Positions 45,896 to 56,184 of a stretch of DNA of 64,000 nucleotides are shown piece by piece. The notes below the pieces were generated by a model. That model was given only the letters and a program-made list of their open reading frames with translations, was not told the origin of the DNA and did not search any database. The translations under genes and the position numbers were made by a program. Each line of letters opens with the position of its first letter. The stretch's first letter is position 1. The stretch comes from Bog-473 sp963744225. GTDB lineage: Bacteria > Actinomycetota > Acidimicrobiia > Acidimicrobiales > RAAP-2. The DNA is taken from contig CAVUSV010000004.1 in the NCBI GenBank assembly GCA_963744225.1, forward strand, positions 1,922,001-1,986,000, read 5' to 3'.

Positions 45896-47224
45896 ATGAC
45901 CGCCACCTACGACCCCACCGATCCCAAGTACTTCGACCCGGCCGCGCTCCGGGAAGAGGTGGACCGCGTCTTCGACCTGTGCCACGGGTGCCGGCTCTGC
46001 TTCAACCTGTGCCCGTCGTTCCCAACGATGTTCAAGTTCATCGACGCCAACGACGGGGACGTGGCAGCGCTGACCGATGCGGAGCGGGACCAGGTCGTCG
46101 ACGAGTGCTACCAGTGCAAACTCTGCTACGTGAAGTGCCCCTACGTGCCGCCGCACGAGTGGGAGCTCGACTTCCCACGGCTGATGAGCCGGGTGCACGC
46201 GGTGCGCCAGAAGGAGGGGGTCGGGGTCAAGGAGCGCTTGACCGACCAATTCCTGGCACGCACCGACGCGCTGGGGCGTGCGTCGGTGGCGGCGGCACCG
46301 GTGGTCAACTGGGCCACCGGCACGCCGGGCTCTTTGCCGCGTCGGGTCATGGAGAAGACCGTCGGGTTTGGCCTCGGAGCGGCTCCTGCCGCCGTATGCC
46401 AAGCAACGCTTCACGACCTGGTTCAAGAAGCGGCGCCGTCCGCGCCGCAGCCCTGGGAGCCGGAGCTGTCTCGGTGTTCCCGACCTGCTTCGTGGAGTAC
46501 ATGGAGCCCGACGTGGGCCGGGCCATCGTGGAGGTCTACGAGCACAACGGCGTCGCCTGCAGCCTGCCCACCGGCACCAAGTGCTGCGGTGCCCCGTGGC
46601 TCCATTCGGGGCACGTGGACGAGTTCACCAAGGCGGCGCGCCGGAACGTGGCCGCTTTGTCCGCCGAGGTGCGCGCCGGGCGCGACGTGATCGTGGCCCA
46701 GCCGACCTGCGCCTACGTCGTCAAGCGGGACTACCCGATTTACGCCCCGGGGACCGACGCCGACCTGGTGGCGGCGCACACGTTCGACCCGGCCGAGTAC
46801 CTCATGCTGCGGCAGCGCGATGCGGACGACTCGTTCACCCTGCGCGACGAATTTCCGGGTCGCGACGACGGGCTCGGTGCCCGCCTCAGTGACTTATCAC
46901 GTGGCTTGCCATCTGCTGGCCCAGAACACGGGCCTGCGCAGCCGCGACCTCCTCAAGGTGGCCGGCGTGAGGTGCTCGATCGTGCAGCGCTGTTCGGGCA
47001 TCGACGGGACCTGGGGCTACCGGGCCGAGAACTACGACCTGGCCCGACAGGTCGCGGCCCCGCTGGGCCGGGAGATCGAGGCGGCGGGGAACGAGGTCGT
47101 GTGCGGCGACTGCCACCTGGCTAACGGATCGATCCTCCAAGAGACGGGGACGCAACCCGAGCACCCGCTGCAGCTGATGGCTCGGGCGTACGGCGTGGGT
47201 CAGCGTGACGGTGGGGCGGCGTGA
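45896..47224 (+). CDS. Two-cluster Fe-S oxidoreductase (GlpC/HdrD-like), three frameshifts
   Basis: The reconstructed protein of about 440 residues begins MTATYDPTDPKYFDPAALRE. Two 4Fe-4S motifs lie near the start: CHGCRLCFNLCP and CYQCKLCYVKCP. The second half has CCG-type domains: FPTCFVEYMEPDVGRA, GTKCCGAPWLHSGH, then TYHVACHLLAQNTG and VCGDCHLANG. Frames change near 46375, 46440 and 46890, each consistent with one extra base; total length stays in register. Such proteins pass electrons between a flavoprotein and quinone or thiols. Its stop overlaps the DUF3501 start by four bases. Confidence 0.8.
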
Positions 47225-47856
47225 CGGAACCGCCCGGGGCAGCGGCGGCAGGACTCACAGTGGCTGACGTCCTCGACCTGCGGGCCTACGAGCGGGTGCG
47301 CGAGGACTACCGGGCGCGAGTCATCGCCCGCAAGCGCAACCGGCGCGTCAACCTCGGTCCGATCATGACCCTGGTCTTCGAGTGCCTCGACACAGTGCGC
47401 TTCCAGGTGCAGGAGATGGCCCGGGTGGAGAAGATCATCAGCGACGATGCGATCCAGGTCGAGCTCGACATCTACAACCGGCTCTTGCCCGGGGAGCGGG
47501 AGCTGTCGGCCACGCTGTTCATCGAGCTCACCACAGACGGATCGTTGCGGGAGTGGCTCCCGCGGCTGGTGGGGATCGAGCACCAGATCGGCGTCTGGAT
47601 CGATGGCGACCTGGTGACCAGCACGCCCGAGGCCCAGCACGCCGCCGCCCTGACCCGGGAGGCGGTGACGTCGGCGGTCCATTATCTGAGGTTCGGCTTC
47701 ACCGAGGCCCAGGTTGCGGACTTCCGGGACGCCGCCGAGGTCGCCCTGGTCTCGACCCATCCGGCGTACGAAGCCCGCACCATCCTGACCCCCGAGGCGC
47801 GGGGCGAGCTCCTCGGCGACTTGCTTGGGACAACAAAACCCATACCGATTGGCTGA
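47221..47856 (+). CDS. DUF3501 family protein
   Basis: A 211-residue protein that starts GTG 47221, overlapping the Fe-S gene. It has the DUF3501 pattern YRARVIARKRNRRVNLGPIMTLVFECLDTVRFQVQEMARVEKI near residue 30 and LSATLFIELTTDG in the middle. The family has no known activity but is regularly found next to rubrerythrin and this type of Fe-S oxidoreductase, which suggests a common oxidative-stress or metal function. Confidence 0.8.
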   Translation: MTEPPGAAAAGLTVADVLDLRAYERVREDYRARVIARKRNRRVNLGPIMTLVFECLDTVRFQVQEMARVEKIISDDAIQVELDIYNRLLPGERELSATLFIELTTDGSLREWLPRLVGIEHQIGVWIDGDLVTSTPEAQHAAALTREAVTSAVHYLRFGFTEAQVADFRDAAEVALVSTHPAYEARTILTPEARGELLGDLLGTTKPIPIG

Positions 47857-48023
47857 CCAGGGACAATTCTGTGCGCATGTCTTTACACGCACTTAGGACT
47901 TAAGCCATACTCTCCGTTCGCCGAAATTTGGGGATGGTGTCATCGGTCGTTGCACCGAAAGAGCCCCCGAACAGGGCGAAAGTCAATATCCGTCCCAATA
48001 TCCGTTATGAGGAAGTGTTTCCG

Positions 48024-48263
48024 ATGATCGCCACCACGTGGCGCAAGCTCGCCGCCTGCCGGGGCCTCGACGTCGAGGCGTTCTACCCCGTCACCGAGGA
48101 CGAGGCCGATGCGGCCGAGGCCAAGGCCGTGTGCGCGGTCTGCCCGGTCCGCCAGGCGTGCCTCGAGCATGCTCTGGCCCACCGCGAGCGCGAGGGAGTT
48201 TGGGGCGGCATGACCGAGCGGGAGCGCAGGCGGATCGTGCGGCAGCGTCGCAAGTCGGCCTGA
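48024..48263 (+). CDS. WhiB-family Fe-S regulator
   Basis: A 79-residue protein starting ATG 48024 (GAGGAAGTG upstream). Four cysteines fit the WhiB cluster: LAACRGLD, then AVCAVCPVRQACLEHAL (CxxC-x5-C), followed by the turn GVWGGM and a basic tail ERERRRIVRQRRK that contacts DNA or sigma factor. WhiB proteins are confined to Actinomycetota and their phages. The subtype is not determinable here. Confidence 0.9.
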   Translation: MIATTWRKLAACRGLDVEAFYPVTEDEADAAEAKAVCAVCPVRQACLEHALAHREREGVWGGMTERERRRIVRQRRKSA

Positions 48264-48279
48264 GCAGGCCCGACCACAC

Positions 48280-49935
48280 CTACTTCTTCGCTGTCGTCGT
48301 CGTCTTGGGCGACGCCTGCGTCGTCTGGCCCAGGCTGCAGGGGTACGGGTTCCACGGTTCGGGCTGGGTGTTGGCGTAGACATTCGAGGGGATTGTCGTC
48401 GTTGTCGTCGGCCCGGGTGTGGTCGTCGTCGTCGTCGTCACGGCGCCTCCCGTCGGCGGCGTCCCGGTCACGGTCAGCTGCGATCCGGCGATCAACAACG
48501 ACACGGTCTGGCCGGTCAGGCTTTGGTCCGGCACCAGGGTGACGGGGCCGTCGGAGCACGGAGGCGAGGGTGTCAGCGGCCCCGAGGCCTGCCGGCCCGT
48601 AACGGATCTCCGACGGGCTGCCCGTGACAAGGGGGGAGGGCGCGTCGGTGACCTGCGCGACGTTGAACCCGTGCGCCGTGAGGGCGGCGGCTGTGGTGTG
48701 CGCGATGCCGTTCACCGCGGACGCGTTCATGACGTTCACGTCGACCAGATGGGCCGGCTCGGTGGGGACGGTCGTCGGGGCGCTCGTGCGCGTGTGCGTC
48801 GCCGGTGTCGGCGCAGGCGCGGTCCCGATCCGATTGAAGGCATCGATCATGTTCTGGGCGTAAGGCTCCGCCTCCTTCAGCACGTCGGCCCCGCCGTAGG
48901 TGACGAATCCGAGAGTGGGCAGCGTCTCGGTGACCAGGTGCGACGCCGGGGTGCTCCGGAAGTCCTGGGCGAGGTTGAGGAGGTCACTCTTGCTCAGGGT
49001 GTCGTCGATGGTCAGGTTGCCCACGGCGGCGCCGATGAAGGAGTTGACGGTGAAGGGATTGAGGGAGGACTGGTTCACTTTGGCGAGCACCGCCCGGAAG
49101 AAGGCGTCCTGGCGCTGGATGCGGCTGAAGTCGGACAGGCCGTCGCCCTCCCAGTAGCCGTTCGAGTTCATGTAGGAGAGGTGGCGGCTGCGCACGAGCT
49201 GCAGTGCCGTCGTCCCGTTCACCGTTTGGCAGCCAGTCGTGGTCACGTCGAGCCCCGTGTAAGGCGTCCTTGACCTCGGTCGGGAAGTCCATGGTGATGC
49301 CGCCCAGCGCGTCCACCATGCCCGAGAACCCGGGAAGTCGACCGACATGTAGTGGTTGATCGGAATGCCCAGATCCTTCTCGATGGTCTGGACGAGGAGA
49401 TCAGGGCCCGAGTCGAAGGCGGCGTTGATGCGGTTCATGCCCGAGATTCCGCTGACGTTACCGGGGATGTCGACCCAGAGGTCGCGCGGGATGGAGAGGA
49501 CGGTGACCGTCTTGGCAGCGGGGTCGAAGCGGGCCACCATCGTGACGTCGCTGCGCTGGCCGCCGGCGTTGGCCCCGTTGCCGAAGGCGTTGACCTGGGT
49601 GGCGTTCGACACGAAGGCCCGCGAGTCCGAGCCGACCAGGAGGAGGTTGAAGGGCTTGCCGGCGTGGGACCGGCCGCCAGGTGCTTGGCGTGGATCTTCT
49701 TGATCTGGTCGAAGCGGTAGGTGGCGTACAGGTAGAGCCCGCCGGCGCCGACGGCGGCGATCAACACGATGAAGGAGAGCGCGTAGAGGGTGCGGCGGCG
49801 CCAGCGGTGCCGGCGCTTCTGCTCCTTCTTGTGTGACTTTCGCAGCTCGGCCTGGAGGTCGGAGCGGGACGCGGACTCGACGAAACCCCTCGCGGGTCGG
49901 GTTGCTCGTGGGATCCGGGTGTCGTCGGGGGTCAA
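48280..49935 (-). CDS. LytR-CpsA-Psr family protein with LytR_C domain, frameshifted
   Basis: The protein is spread over three frames. The N-terminus has KKEQKRRHRWRRRTLYALSF and a membrane helix; the LCP domain shows FNLLLVGSDSRA, DVTMVARFDPAAKTVTVLSIPRDLWV, MNRINAAFDSG and LVRSRHLSY; the LytR_C domain is VDVNVMNASAVNGIAHTTA. The end is Thr-rich. Shifts occur near 49665, 49290 and 48550. LCP enzymes attach polyprenyl-linked glycans (teichoic-acid-like, arabinogalactan or capsule) to peptidoglycan, so it may anchor the island's polymer. The start is uncertain (TTG 49935). Confidence 0.75.
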
Positions 49936-49978
49936 GAACCAGAAAATACCTGGCCGGACGGTCCGGTAGCCTTCGCCG

Positions 49979-51159
49979 GTGCACTTCGACCTCCCCGACG
50001 AGCTGCTCGAGCTCCGCGATTCCGTACGCCGCCTGGCCCAGGACAAGGTGAAGCCCCGGGCCCGGGCGATCGACAAGGAGGGCGCCTACCCGCAGGACAT
50101 CTTCGAGGCGTTCCGCGACGCCGGACTGCTCGGGCTGTGCATCCCCGCCGAGTACGGCGGATCGGGCGCCGGGATCCTCGGGCTGGCCCTCGCCATCGAG
50201 GAGGTGGCCAAGTACTCCAACACGGCCGCGCTGATGCTCCTCTTGACCCGGCTGCCCGACCGGGCCGGTCATGATCGCCGGGACCGAGGAGCAGAAGCAG
50301 CGCTACCTGCCGGGGATCTGCGACGGCACGCTGCGGGCCGCCTTCGGGCTCTCCGAGGCCCAGGCGGGCAGCGACGTCATGGGGATGCGGACCCGGGCCG
50401 TGCCCGATCCCGGGCATCCGCCGGCGGCTGGGTGCTCAACGGCACCAAGTGCTGGATGTCGGGGGTGCGGGAGGCGGACTGGTACACCGTCTTCGCCAAG
50501 ACCGGCGACCCCGCGAGCCGGGCCCACGACTCGGTGACGCGCCTTCATCGTCGAGCGGGCATGGGACGGGGTGGAGGTCGGGCGCACCGACCACAAGATG
50601 GGGGTCCGCGGCGTCGACACCGGCGAGCTCGTCCTGAGCGACGTCCGCGTCCCGGCGGAGAACGTGATCGGCGAGGTGGGCGGCTTCCGCCTGGCCATGC
50701 TCGGGCTGAACGCCATGCGCCCCATCGTGGCCGCCCGGGGCATCGGCCTGGCCGAGGGCGCGCTCATGTACGCCACCGACTACGTCCAGCAGCGGGAGGC
50801 CTTCGGCAAGACCATCGCCGACTTCCAGGGGATCCAGTGGGAGATCGCCAAGTGCGCCGTCGACATCGAGGCGGCCCGGCTGCTCACCTACCGGGCGGCC
50901 GTGCTGGCCGACGCAGGGCAAGTTCACCAAGGAGTACGTCCCGTACCTGTCGATGGCCAAGTACCACGCCACCGAGCTGGCCGTGCGGGCCTCGTCGCTG
51001 GCCGTCCAGCTGCTCGGCGCGGCCGGCTACATGGAGGACCACCCGACCGAGCAGTGGTACCGCGACGCCAAGCAGCTCACGATCGTGGAGGGCACCTCAC
51101 AGGTGCAGCTCGGCCTGATCGCCCGTGGCGTGCTGGACCGGGACCTGTGGTGGGACTGA
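49979..51159 (+). CDS. Acyl-CoA dehydrogenase, at least four frameshifts
   Basis: The pieces in order are FDLPDELLELRDSVRRLAQDKVKPRARAIDKEG (first residues shown in part: FDLPDELLELRDSV), GLLGLCIPAEYGGSG, AAFGLSEAQAGSDV, GWVLNGTKCWMSG, KMGVRGVDTGELVLSDVRVP, TDYVQQREAFGKTIADFQG and QLLGAAGYMEDHP, ending KQLTIVEGTSQVQ. This is the full acyl-CoA dehydrogenase fold with FAD sites; the catalytic Glu is probably in the IVEGTSQ segment. It dehydrogenates an acyl-CoA in beta-oxidation. Frames change near 50260, 50430, 50550 and 50930. Confidence 0.75.
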
Positions 51160-51161
51160 TC

Positions 51162-52233
51162 GTGGCCCGAGCTGGCCTGACGCCCGGCGCGCCTGTCGCG
51201 GCGCGAGTCGCTGCAGCGAGGCCGAGGCCGAGGAGGCGCTCGGCGTCGTCCTGGCCGGGGAGGCCACGCCGGCTCAGATCGGCGCCTTCCTCGCGCTGCT
51301 GCACGCCAAGGGCGAGACGGCCGAGGAGGTCACCGGGTTGGCCCGGGCCATGCTCGACGCACGCCGTGCCCTGCCCGCTGGGCGAGACGGGCGACGGCGT
51401 CGTGGTCGACCTGGTCGGGCACCGGGGGCGACCGGCTGGCCAGCATCAACGTGACCACGCTGGCCGCGTTCATCACGGCCGGGTGCGGCGTGCCGGTGTG
51501 CAAGCACGGCAACCGGGCCGCCTCGTCGTCGGTGGGCACGGCCGACGTGCTCGAGGCGCTGGGGGTGGCGATCGAGATCGGCCCCGAGGGCGTGGCCCGC
51601 TGCGTCGCCGAGGCGGGCATGGGGTTCTGCTTCGCCCAGCGCTTCCACCCGGCCATGCGCTTCGTCGGCCCGGTCCGCAAGGAGCTCGGCGTGCCGACCG
51701 TGTTCAACTTCCTCGGCCCGCTGATCAACCCGGCCCGGACCCGCTACCAGCTGGTCGGCGTCAGCGACCCGGCCATGGCGCCGATCATGGCCGGCGTCTT
51801 CGGCGCGACCGGCAGCCGGCACACGCTGATCGTGCACGCCGACGACGGCCTCGACGAGCTGAGCGTGACCTCGCCGTCGACCGTGCTCGAGGTGCGCGGC
51901 GACGGCTCGGGCAACTTCGAGGTGACGCGAGTGGCGGGTCGACCCCGCCGCGCTCGGTCTCGCCCCGGCCACGATGGCCGACCTGCGGGGCGGCGACGCC
52001 GCCTTCAACGCCGGCGTCATCCGCTCCGTGCTCGAGGGCGAGCAGGGGCGCCCGGCGCGACATCGGCGTGCTCAATGCCGCGGCGGCGCTCATGGTGGCC
52101 GGGCGGGTCGACGACCTCGAGCGACGGGGCTGGCGCTGGCCGAGCGAGTCGATCGACAGCGGCCGGGCCGCTCGGCGTGCTCGACGCCCTGGTGGCTACG
52201 TCCCAAGCCGAGCTGCGCCGGCAGCCGGGCTGA
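51162..52233 (+). CDS. trpD: Anthranilate phosphoribosyltransferase, frameshifted
   Basis: Fragments in order: EALGVVLAGEATPAQIGAFL, then GTGGDRLASINVTTLAAFIT (PRPP loop), VCKHGNRAASSSVGTADVLE, FAQRFHPAMRFVGPVRKEL, VFNFLGPLINPARTRYQLVGV and DDGLDELSVTSPS, then a scrambled end. These are the TrpD hallmarks (GTGGD, KHGNRxxSS, HPAMR, NxLGPLxNP). It joins anthranilate to PRPP in tryptophan synthesis. Several single-base shifts interrupt both ends. No other trp genes are near. The 3' end overlaps convergent galK. Confidence 0.75.
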
Positions 52234-53230
52234 CCCGCCAGGCGCGGCGCGGGTGCGTGGGCCTCGGGTTCGAGGGCCGGCGAGTCCGGGTCGGCACAGC
52301 GCGATGACGCAGCCGCCGAAGCCGCCGCCGGTCATGCGGGCGCCCGAGGACCCCGGGCTGGGCCAGCAGGTGCTCGACCAGCTCGTCGACCGCCGGCACC
52401 GAGACCTTGTAGTCGTCGGCCAGGCTGCGGTGCCCCTCGGTCATGACCGCGCCCAGGCCGCGCAGGTTGCCCCGGGCCAGGAGCCGCTCGGCCTCGCGCA
52501 CCCGGGCGCACTCGGTGACGACGTGGCGGGCCCGCCGGCGCAGGACGGGGTCGGCGAGCGCGCTCAGGTCGCCGAGCTCGCAGCTGCCGAGCGGCTGGCC
52601 GAGGATGTGGGCGGCCCGCTCGCACTCGGCCCGCCGGGTGGCGTAGGGCGTGCTGGTGAGCAGGCGCGGCGCCTCGCTGTGGACGATGACGAACGCGGCC
52701 TCGTCGGGCAGCGCGACGTGGCGCGTCTCGAGCGTGGCGAAGTCGATGTGCAGCGCGTGGCCCGGCCGTGGCGGCGGCGATGGCGAGCGGATCGAGCAGA
52801 CCCACGTGCGCACCGGCGCTGCGCTCGGCCTCCTGGCAGTGCGCGGGCGAGCGGCGAGCGGGTCGCGGTCGTGGCCGAGCGCCAGCAGGAGGCCGACCGA
52901 GAAGGCGGCGCTCGAGGACAGGCCCGCCCCGACGGGCAGGGTGCTGGTGGCCCGGACGGTGCCGCCCGTCGGGGGTGGTCGGAGCCGCAGGAGACCGGCC
53001 GCCAGGGCGGCCTCGGGCGGGAACCGGGGCGGCGTCGCCCAAGGCGAATCTCGAGCGGCTGGTCGGGGAACTGGTCCGAGTGGATCCCCGACGAGGAAGC
53101 TGCCGGGCTTCGGCGTGAAGGTGACCTCGGTGGCCAGCTCGATGGCCATGGGCAGCGAGAGGCCGCCGTTGTAGTCGGTGTGGTCGCCGATGATGGTCAC
53201 TCGTCCGGGGGCGCGGGCAGTGGGCACCAC
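52196..53230 (-). CDS. galK: Galactokinase (GHMP), frameshifted
   Basis: The start GTG 53230 gives PTARAPGRVTIIGDHTDYNGG, the galactokinase motif 1. Motif 2 is LPVGAGLSSSAAFSVGLLLAL, and motif 3 MTGGGFGGCVIAL is in another frame. The C-terminal SPAAGAARL fits the family end. Shifts occur near 52800 and around motif 3 (about 52335). It phosphorylates galactose (ATP). It may feed sugar nucleotides to glycan synthesis; no other gal genes are near. Confidence 0.75.
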   Translation of the reverse strand: MVPTARAPGRVTIIGDHTDYNGGLSLPMAIELATEVTFTPKPGSFLVGDPLGPVPRPAARDSPWATPPRFPPEAALAAGLLRLRPPPTGGTVRATSTLPVGAGLSSSAAFSVGLLLALGHDRDPLAARPRTARRPSAAPVRTWVCSIRSPSPPPRPGHALHIDFATLETRHVALPDEAAFVIVHSEAPRLLTSTPYATRRAECERAAHILGQPLGSCELGDLSALADPVLRRRARHVVTECARVREAERLLARGNLRGLGAVMTEGHRSLADDYKVSVPAVDELVEHLLAQPGVLGRPHDRRRLRRLRHRAVPTRTRRPSNPRPTHPRRAWRVSPAAGAARLGT

Positions 53231-53292
53231 CCCAGCTTGGCCGAGGGCGGGCCGGCTTGACCGCCGCGGGAGGCTCGGGTCACGATCCTGCG

Positions 53293-54477
53293 ATGGCCGA
53301 CCGCAGCGGACCGCTGAGCGGGATCAAGATCATCGAGCTGGCCGGGATCGGGCCCGCGCCCTACACCTGCATGATGCTGGCCGACGCCGGCGCCCAGGTC
53401 CTACGCCTGGAGCGGGCCGCGCCCGGGGCGGTCGAGCGGGGCGAGCGAGTCGCGGGCCTCGGGCGCCGGGCCGTACTGGGACCTGCTGAACCGGTCCCGG
53501 CCTTCGGTCGGCATCGACCTCAAGAACCCCGACGCCGTCGAGCTCGTCCTCGACCTGGTCGAGCAGGCCGACGGCTTGATCGAGGGCTTCCGGCCGGGTG
53601 TGGCCGAGCGGCTGGGCGTCGGGCCCGAGGCCTGCTTCGCCCGGAACCGTCGGCTGGTCTACGGACGCATGACCGGATGGGGCCAGGACGGCCCCATGGC
53701 CTCGATGGCCGGGCACGACATCGACTACATCGCGATCGGCGGGGCCCTGTGGTCGCTGGGCCGGGCCGACTCGGCGCCCGTGCCGCCGCTGAACCTGGTC
53801 GGCGACTTCGGCGGTGGCGGGATGTTGCTGGCCTTCGGCATGGTGGCCGCGCTCCTCGAGGCGGCCCGCTCGGGCGAAGGGCAGGTGGTCGACGCCGCCA
53901 TGGTCGACGGCGCGGCCTCGCTGATGACGATGATCCATGCCTTTCACCTCGACGGGCATGTGGAACGAGCGAGCGCGGTGCGAACATGCTCGATACGGGC
54001 GCGCCCTTCTACGAGGTCTACGAGACGGCGGACGGGCAGTGGATGGCGGTGGGCGGCATCGAGTCGCAGTTCTACGCGGCCCTGCTCGAGGGGATGGGCC
54101 TGGCCGATGACGCCTCGTTGCCGGCGCAGATGGCGCGGGAGCACTGGCCGGCCATGAAGGAGCGCTTCGCCGCGGTGTTCAAGACCAAGACGCGGGACGA
54201 GTGGACGGCGGTCTTCGACGGCACCGACGCCTGTGTCGCGCCCGTGCTCTCGCCCTGGGAGGCGCACCGGCACCCGCACAACGTCGGCACGTGTCGACCT
54301 TCGTTGAGGTCGACGGGGCGGTGCAGCCGGCGCCGGCGCCGCGCTTCTCGCGGACGCCGTCGAGCGGTGTCGCAGCCGCCGTCGCCGCCCGGGGCGGACA
54401 CGGTCTCGGGCTTGCTCGAATGGGGCGTCGACGAGGAGGTCGTCGCCAAGCTGCGGGAGTCGGGCGCGCTCAGCTGA
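53293..54477 (+). CDS. CaiB/BaiF family CoA-transferase or racemase, frameshifted
   Basis: Starting at ATG 53293: GPLSGIKIIELAGIGPAPYTCMMLADAGAQVLRLER, of which GIKIIELAGIGPAPYTCMML is the type III CoA-transferase signature. Then DLKNPDAVELVLDLVEQADG, IEGFRPGVAERLG, GMVAALLEAARSGEGQVVDAAM and YETADGQWMAVGGIESQFY, ending GLLEWGVDEEVV. The order best fits alpha-methylacyl-CoA racemase-like members. At least four frame changes (near 53470, 53975, 54295 and 54370). Linked to fatty-acid metabolism with the acyl-CoA dehydrogenase nearby. Confidence 0.75.
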   Translation: MADRSGPLSGIKIIELAGIGPAPYTCMMLADAGAQVLRLERAAPGAVERGERVAGLGRRAVLGPAEPVPAFGRHRPQEPRRRRARPRPGRAGRRLDRGLPAGCGRAAGRRARGLLRPEPSAGLRTHDRMGPGRPHGLDGRARHRLHRDRRGPVVAGPGRLGARAAAEPGRRLRRWRDVAGLRHGGRAPRGGPLGRRAGGRRRHGRRRGLADDDDPCLSPRRACGTSERGANMLDTGAPFYEVYETADGQWMAVGGIESQFYAALLEGMGLADDASLPAQMAREHWPAMKERFAAVFKTKTRDEWTAVFDGTDACVAPVLSPWEAHRHPHNVGTCRPSLRSTGRCSRRRRRASRGRRRAVSQPPSPPGADTVSGLLEWGVDEEVVAKLRESGALS

Positions 54478-54537
54478 CCTGATCGTCGGTCGACGCCGGG
54501 TGCTTCGGAGCCGCTCCAGCGGCGGTGTCGCGATCGA

Positions 54538-54775
54538 TCAGATCTTGACGACGGGGCAGGTGATCGTGCGGGTGATGCCCTCGATCTGCTGGATGTCCCG
54601 CACGACCATGCGCCCGAGATCGTTCATCGACGGCGCCTCGCACGGTGGCGATGACGTCGTAGGGACCGGTCACACCCTCGGCGACGACGACGCCCGTGAT
54701 GGCCTTGACCTGCTGGGCCACATGCGCCGCTTTGCCGACGTCGGTTTGGATCAGCACGTACGCGTGCACGGTCAC
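54538..54775 (-). CDS. Lrp/AsnC ligand-binding (RAM) domain protein, one frameshift
   Basis: From GTG 54775 the frame gives TVHAYVLIQTDVGKAAHVAQ and VVAEGVTGPYDVIATVRGA; after one extra base near 54640 it continues MNDLGRMVVRDIQQIEGITR to the stop at 54538. This is the stand-alone RAM domain of about 79 residues without a DNA-binding domain, as found in many actinobacteria (small ligand-binding or modulator proteins). Confidence 0.75.
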
Positions 54776-54802
54776 GGCACACCGTACATTGGCGTGGTGG
54801 CG

Positions 54803-56168
54803 ATGTCCCCGAAGATCGAGCAGTTCAAGGACATGGCCCGCCAGGCCCAAAAGGACCTGTTCGACCAGGCCCACCCCATCGGCCGGCTCTCCCTGGTGCA
54901 ATGCGCGATGCTCGGCGGCGGAACCGTCGTCACCATTTCGCTGGCGGGCTCGCTCTTCTTCTCCATCTCGCCGGACGCCGCCGACCACAAGGTCCTGCTG
55001 TACCTGCTCTTCACCCTGGCCCCCTTCGCCATCGTGTCGCCGCTGCTCGGCCCGCTCATCGACCGCAGCCGCGGGGCGCGCCGGCCTCATGGTCGTCTCG
55101 TCCGCCGTCGGGCAGGTGGTGCTGTGTCCCCTGATGGCCACCCACATCCACAGCCTGCTGCTGTTTCCGCTCGCCTTCCTGGTACTCGTGTGCCAGAAGC
55201 TCTACCTCGTGACCAAGGGCGCTCTCGTGCCCGAGATGGCCGCCCTCGACGGTTCGGACTCAGAGAGCGAACAGGCCGGCTACGCCACGCTCAACGCGCG
55301 GTTGACGCTCCTCGGCACCCTGGCCGGCTTCGTCGCATCGATACCGGCCGTGATCCTCTACAAGATCGCCGGCTCTCCGGCCGTGCTGGTGTTCGCCACG
55401 ATCGTGTTCGTTGGCGCTGTGGTGGCCGGCGCCCGGCTTCCGGTGTCGACGAGCCGCCGGGCGGAACAACTTTGGAGCGACGACTCGAGCAGGGTGCGCG
55501 AGTACGGCCAGGAGGGCGAGGCCCTGACGCGCGAGCAGGACCTGCTCCGGTTGCAGCCGTTCGCCAATCCCGAGGTGATGCTGGGCCTGAGCGCCATGTG
55601 CATCGTCCGCGGTCTCACCGGTTTCATGACCTTCATGCTCGCCTTCGGGCTGCGGCGCATGCACGGCGTGGGCCTCTACTGGTACGGACTGGTCCTGGCG
55701 GGCAGCGGTGCCGGCGCCATCGTCGGGCTCGTGTTGGTGGGGCGCCTGCGCAAGCGGATGACCGAGCAGCAGCTGCTGCTGTCCTCGCTGTGGCTGATCG
55801 CCGCAACGGCGGGCGGCTGCGCCGTGTGGGGCACACTGTTGGCGCAGGTCGTCCTCGCCTTCATGGTCGGCCTGTGCGGTGCCGTGGCCCAGCCCTCGTT
55901 CGACGCCATGACCCAGCGCTACATCCCCCTGTCGGCGCAGGGCCGCGCCTTCGCCCGCTTCGGCATGCGCCAGCAGCTGGTGTGGGTGGTGGGCTCGCTC
56001 ATCCCGTTGATCGTCGTCTTCACGCTCCCGCAGGGCGACGCGACCATGGCGGTGCTGGCCGCGCTCGGCGGCCTGTCGTACGTCTCGGGCCGCCGCGCCG
56101 CGCACGCGCCACGGATCGTGCGGCGGGACTACCGCAATCTCGGTGAGGTGGGGGAGGCCGGGGGGTGA
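54803..56168 (+). CDS. MFS transporter, one frameshift
   Basis: From ATG 54803 (SPKIEQFKDMARQAQKDLFDQAHP). The hydrophobic segments number about twelve: GGTVVTISLAGSLFFSI, YLLFTLAPFAIVSPLLGPLIDRSRG (MFS loop 2-3 motif DR), then after a shift near 55075 LMVVSSAVGQVVLCPLM and further helices, LVWVVGSLIPLIVVFTLP near the end. The span is 3n+1, fitting one extra base. Substrate unknown. Some relatives are lipid- or drug-type exporters. Confidence 0.75.
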
Positions 56169-56184
56169 CGCCGTGGCCGGGCCG

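Noticed and set aside
55260..56180. Minus-strand extension of pckG into a 936-residue protein
   Set aside because: The part beyond the shift is antisense to the MFS gene, and the true PEPCK end is in another frame at 56185-56475.
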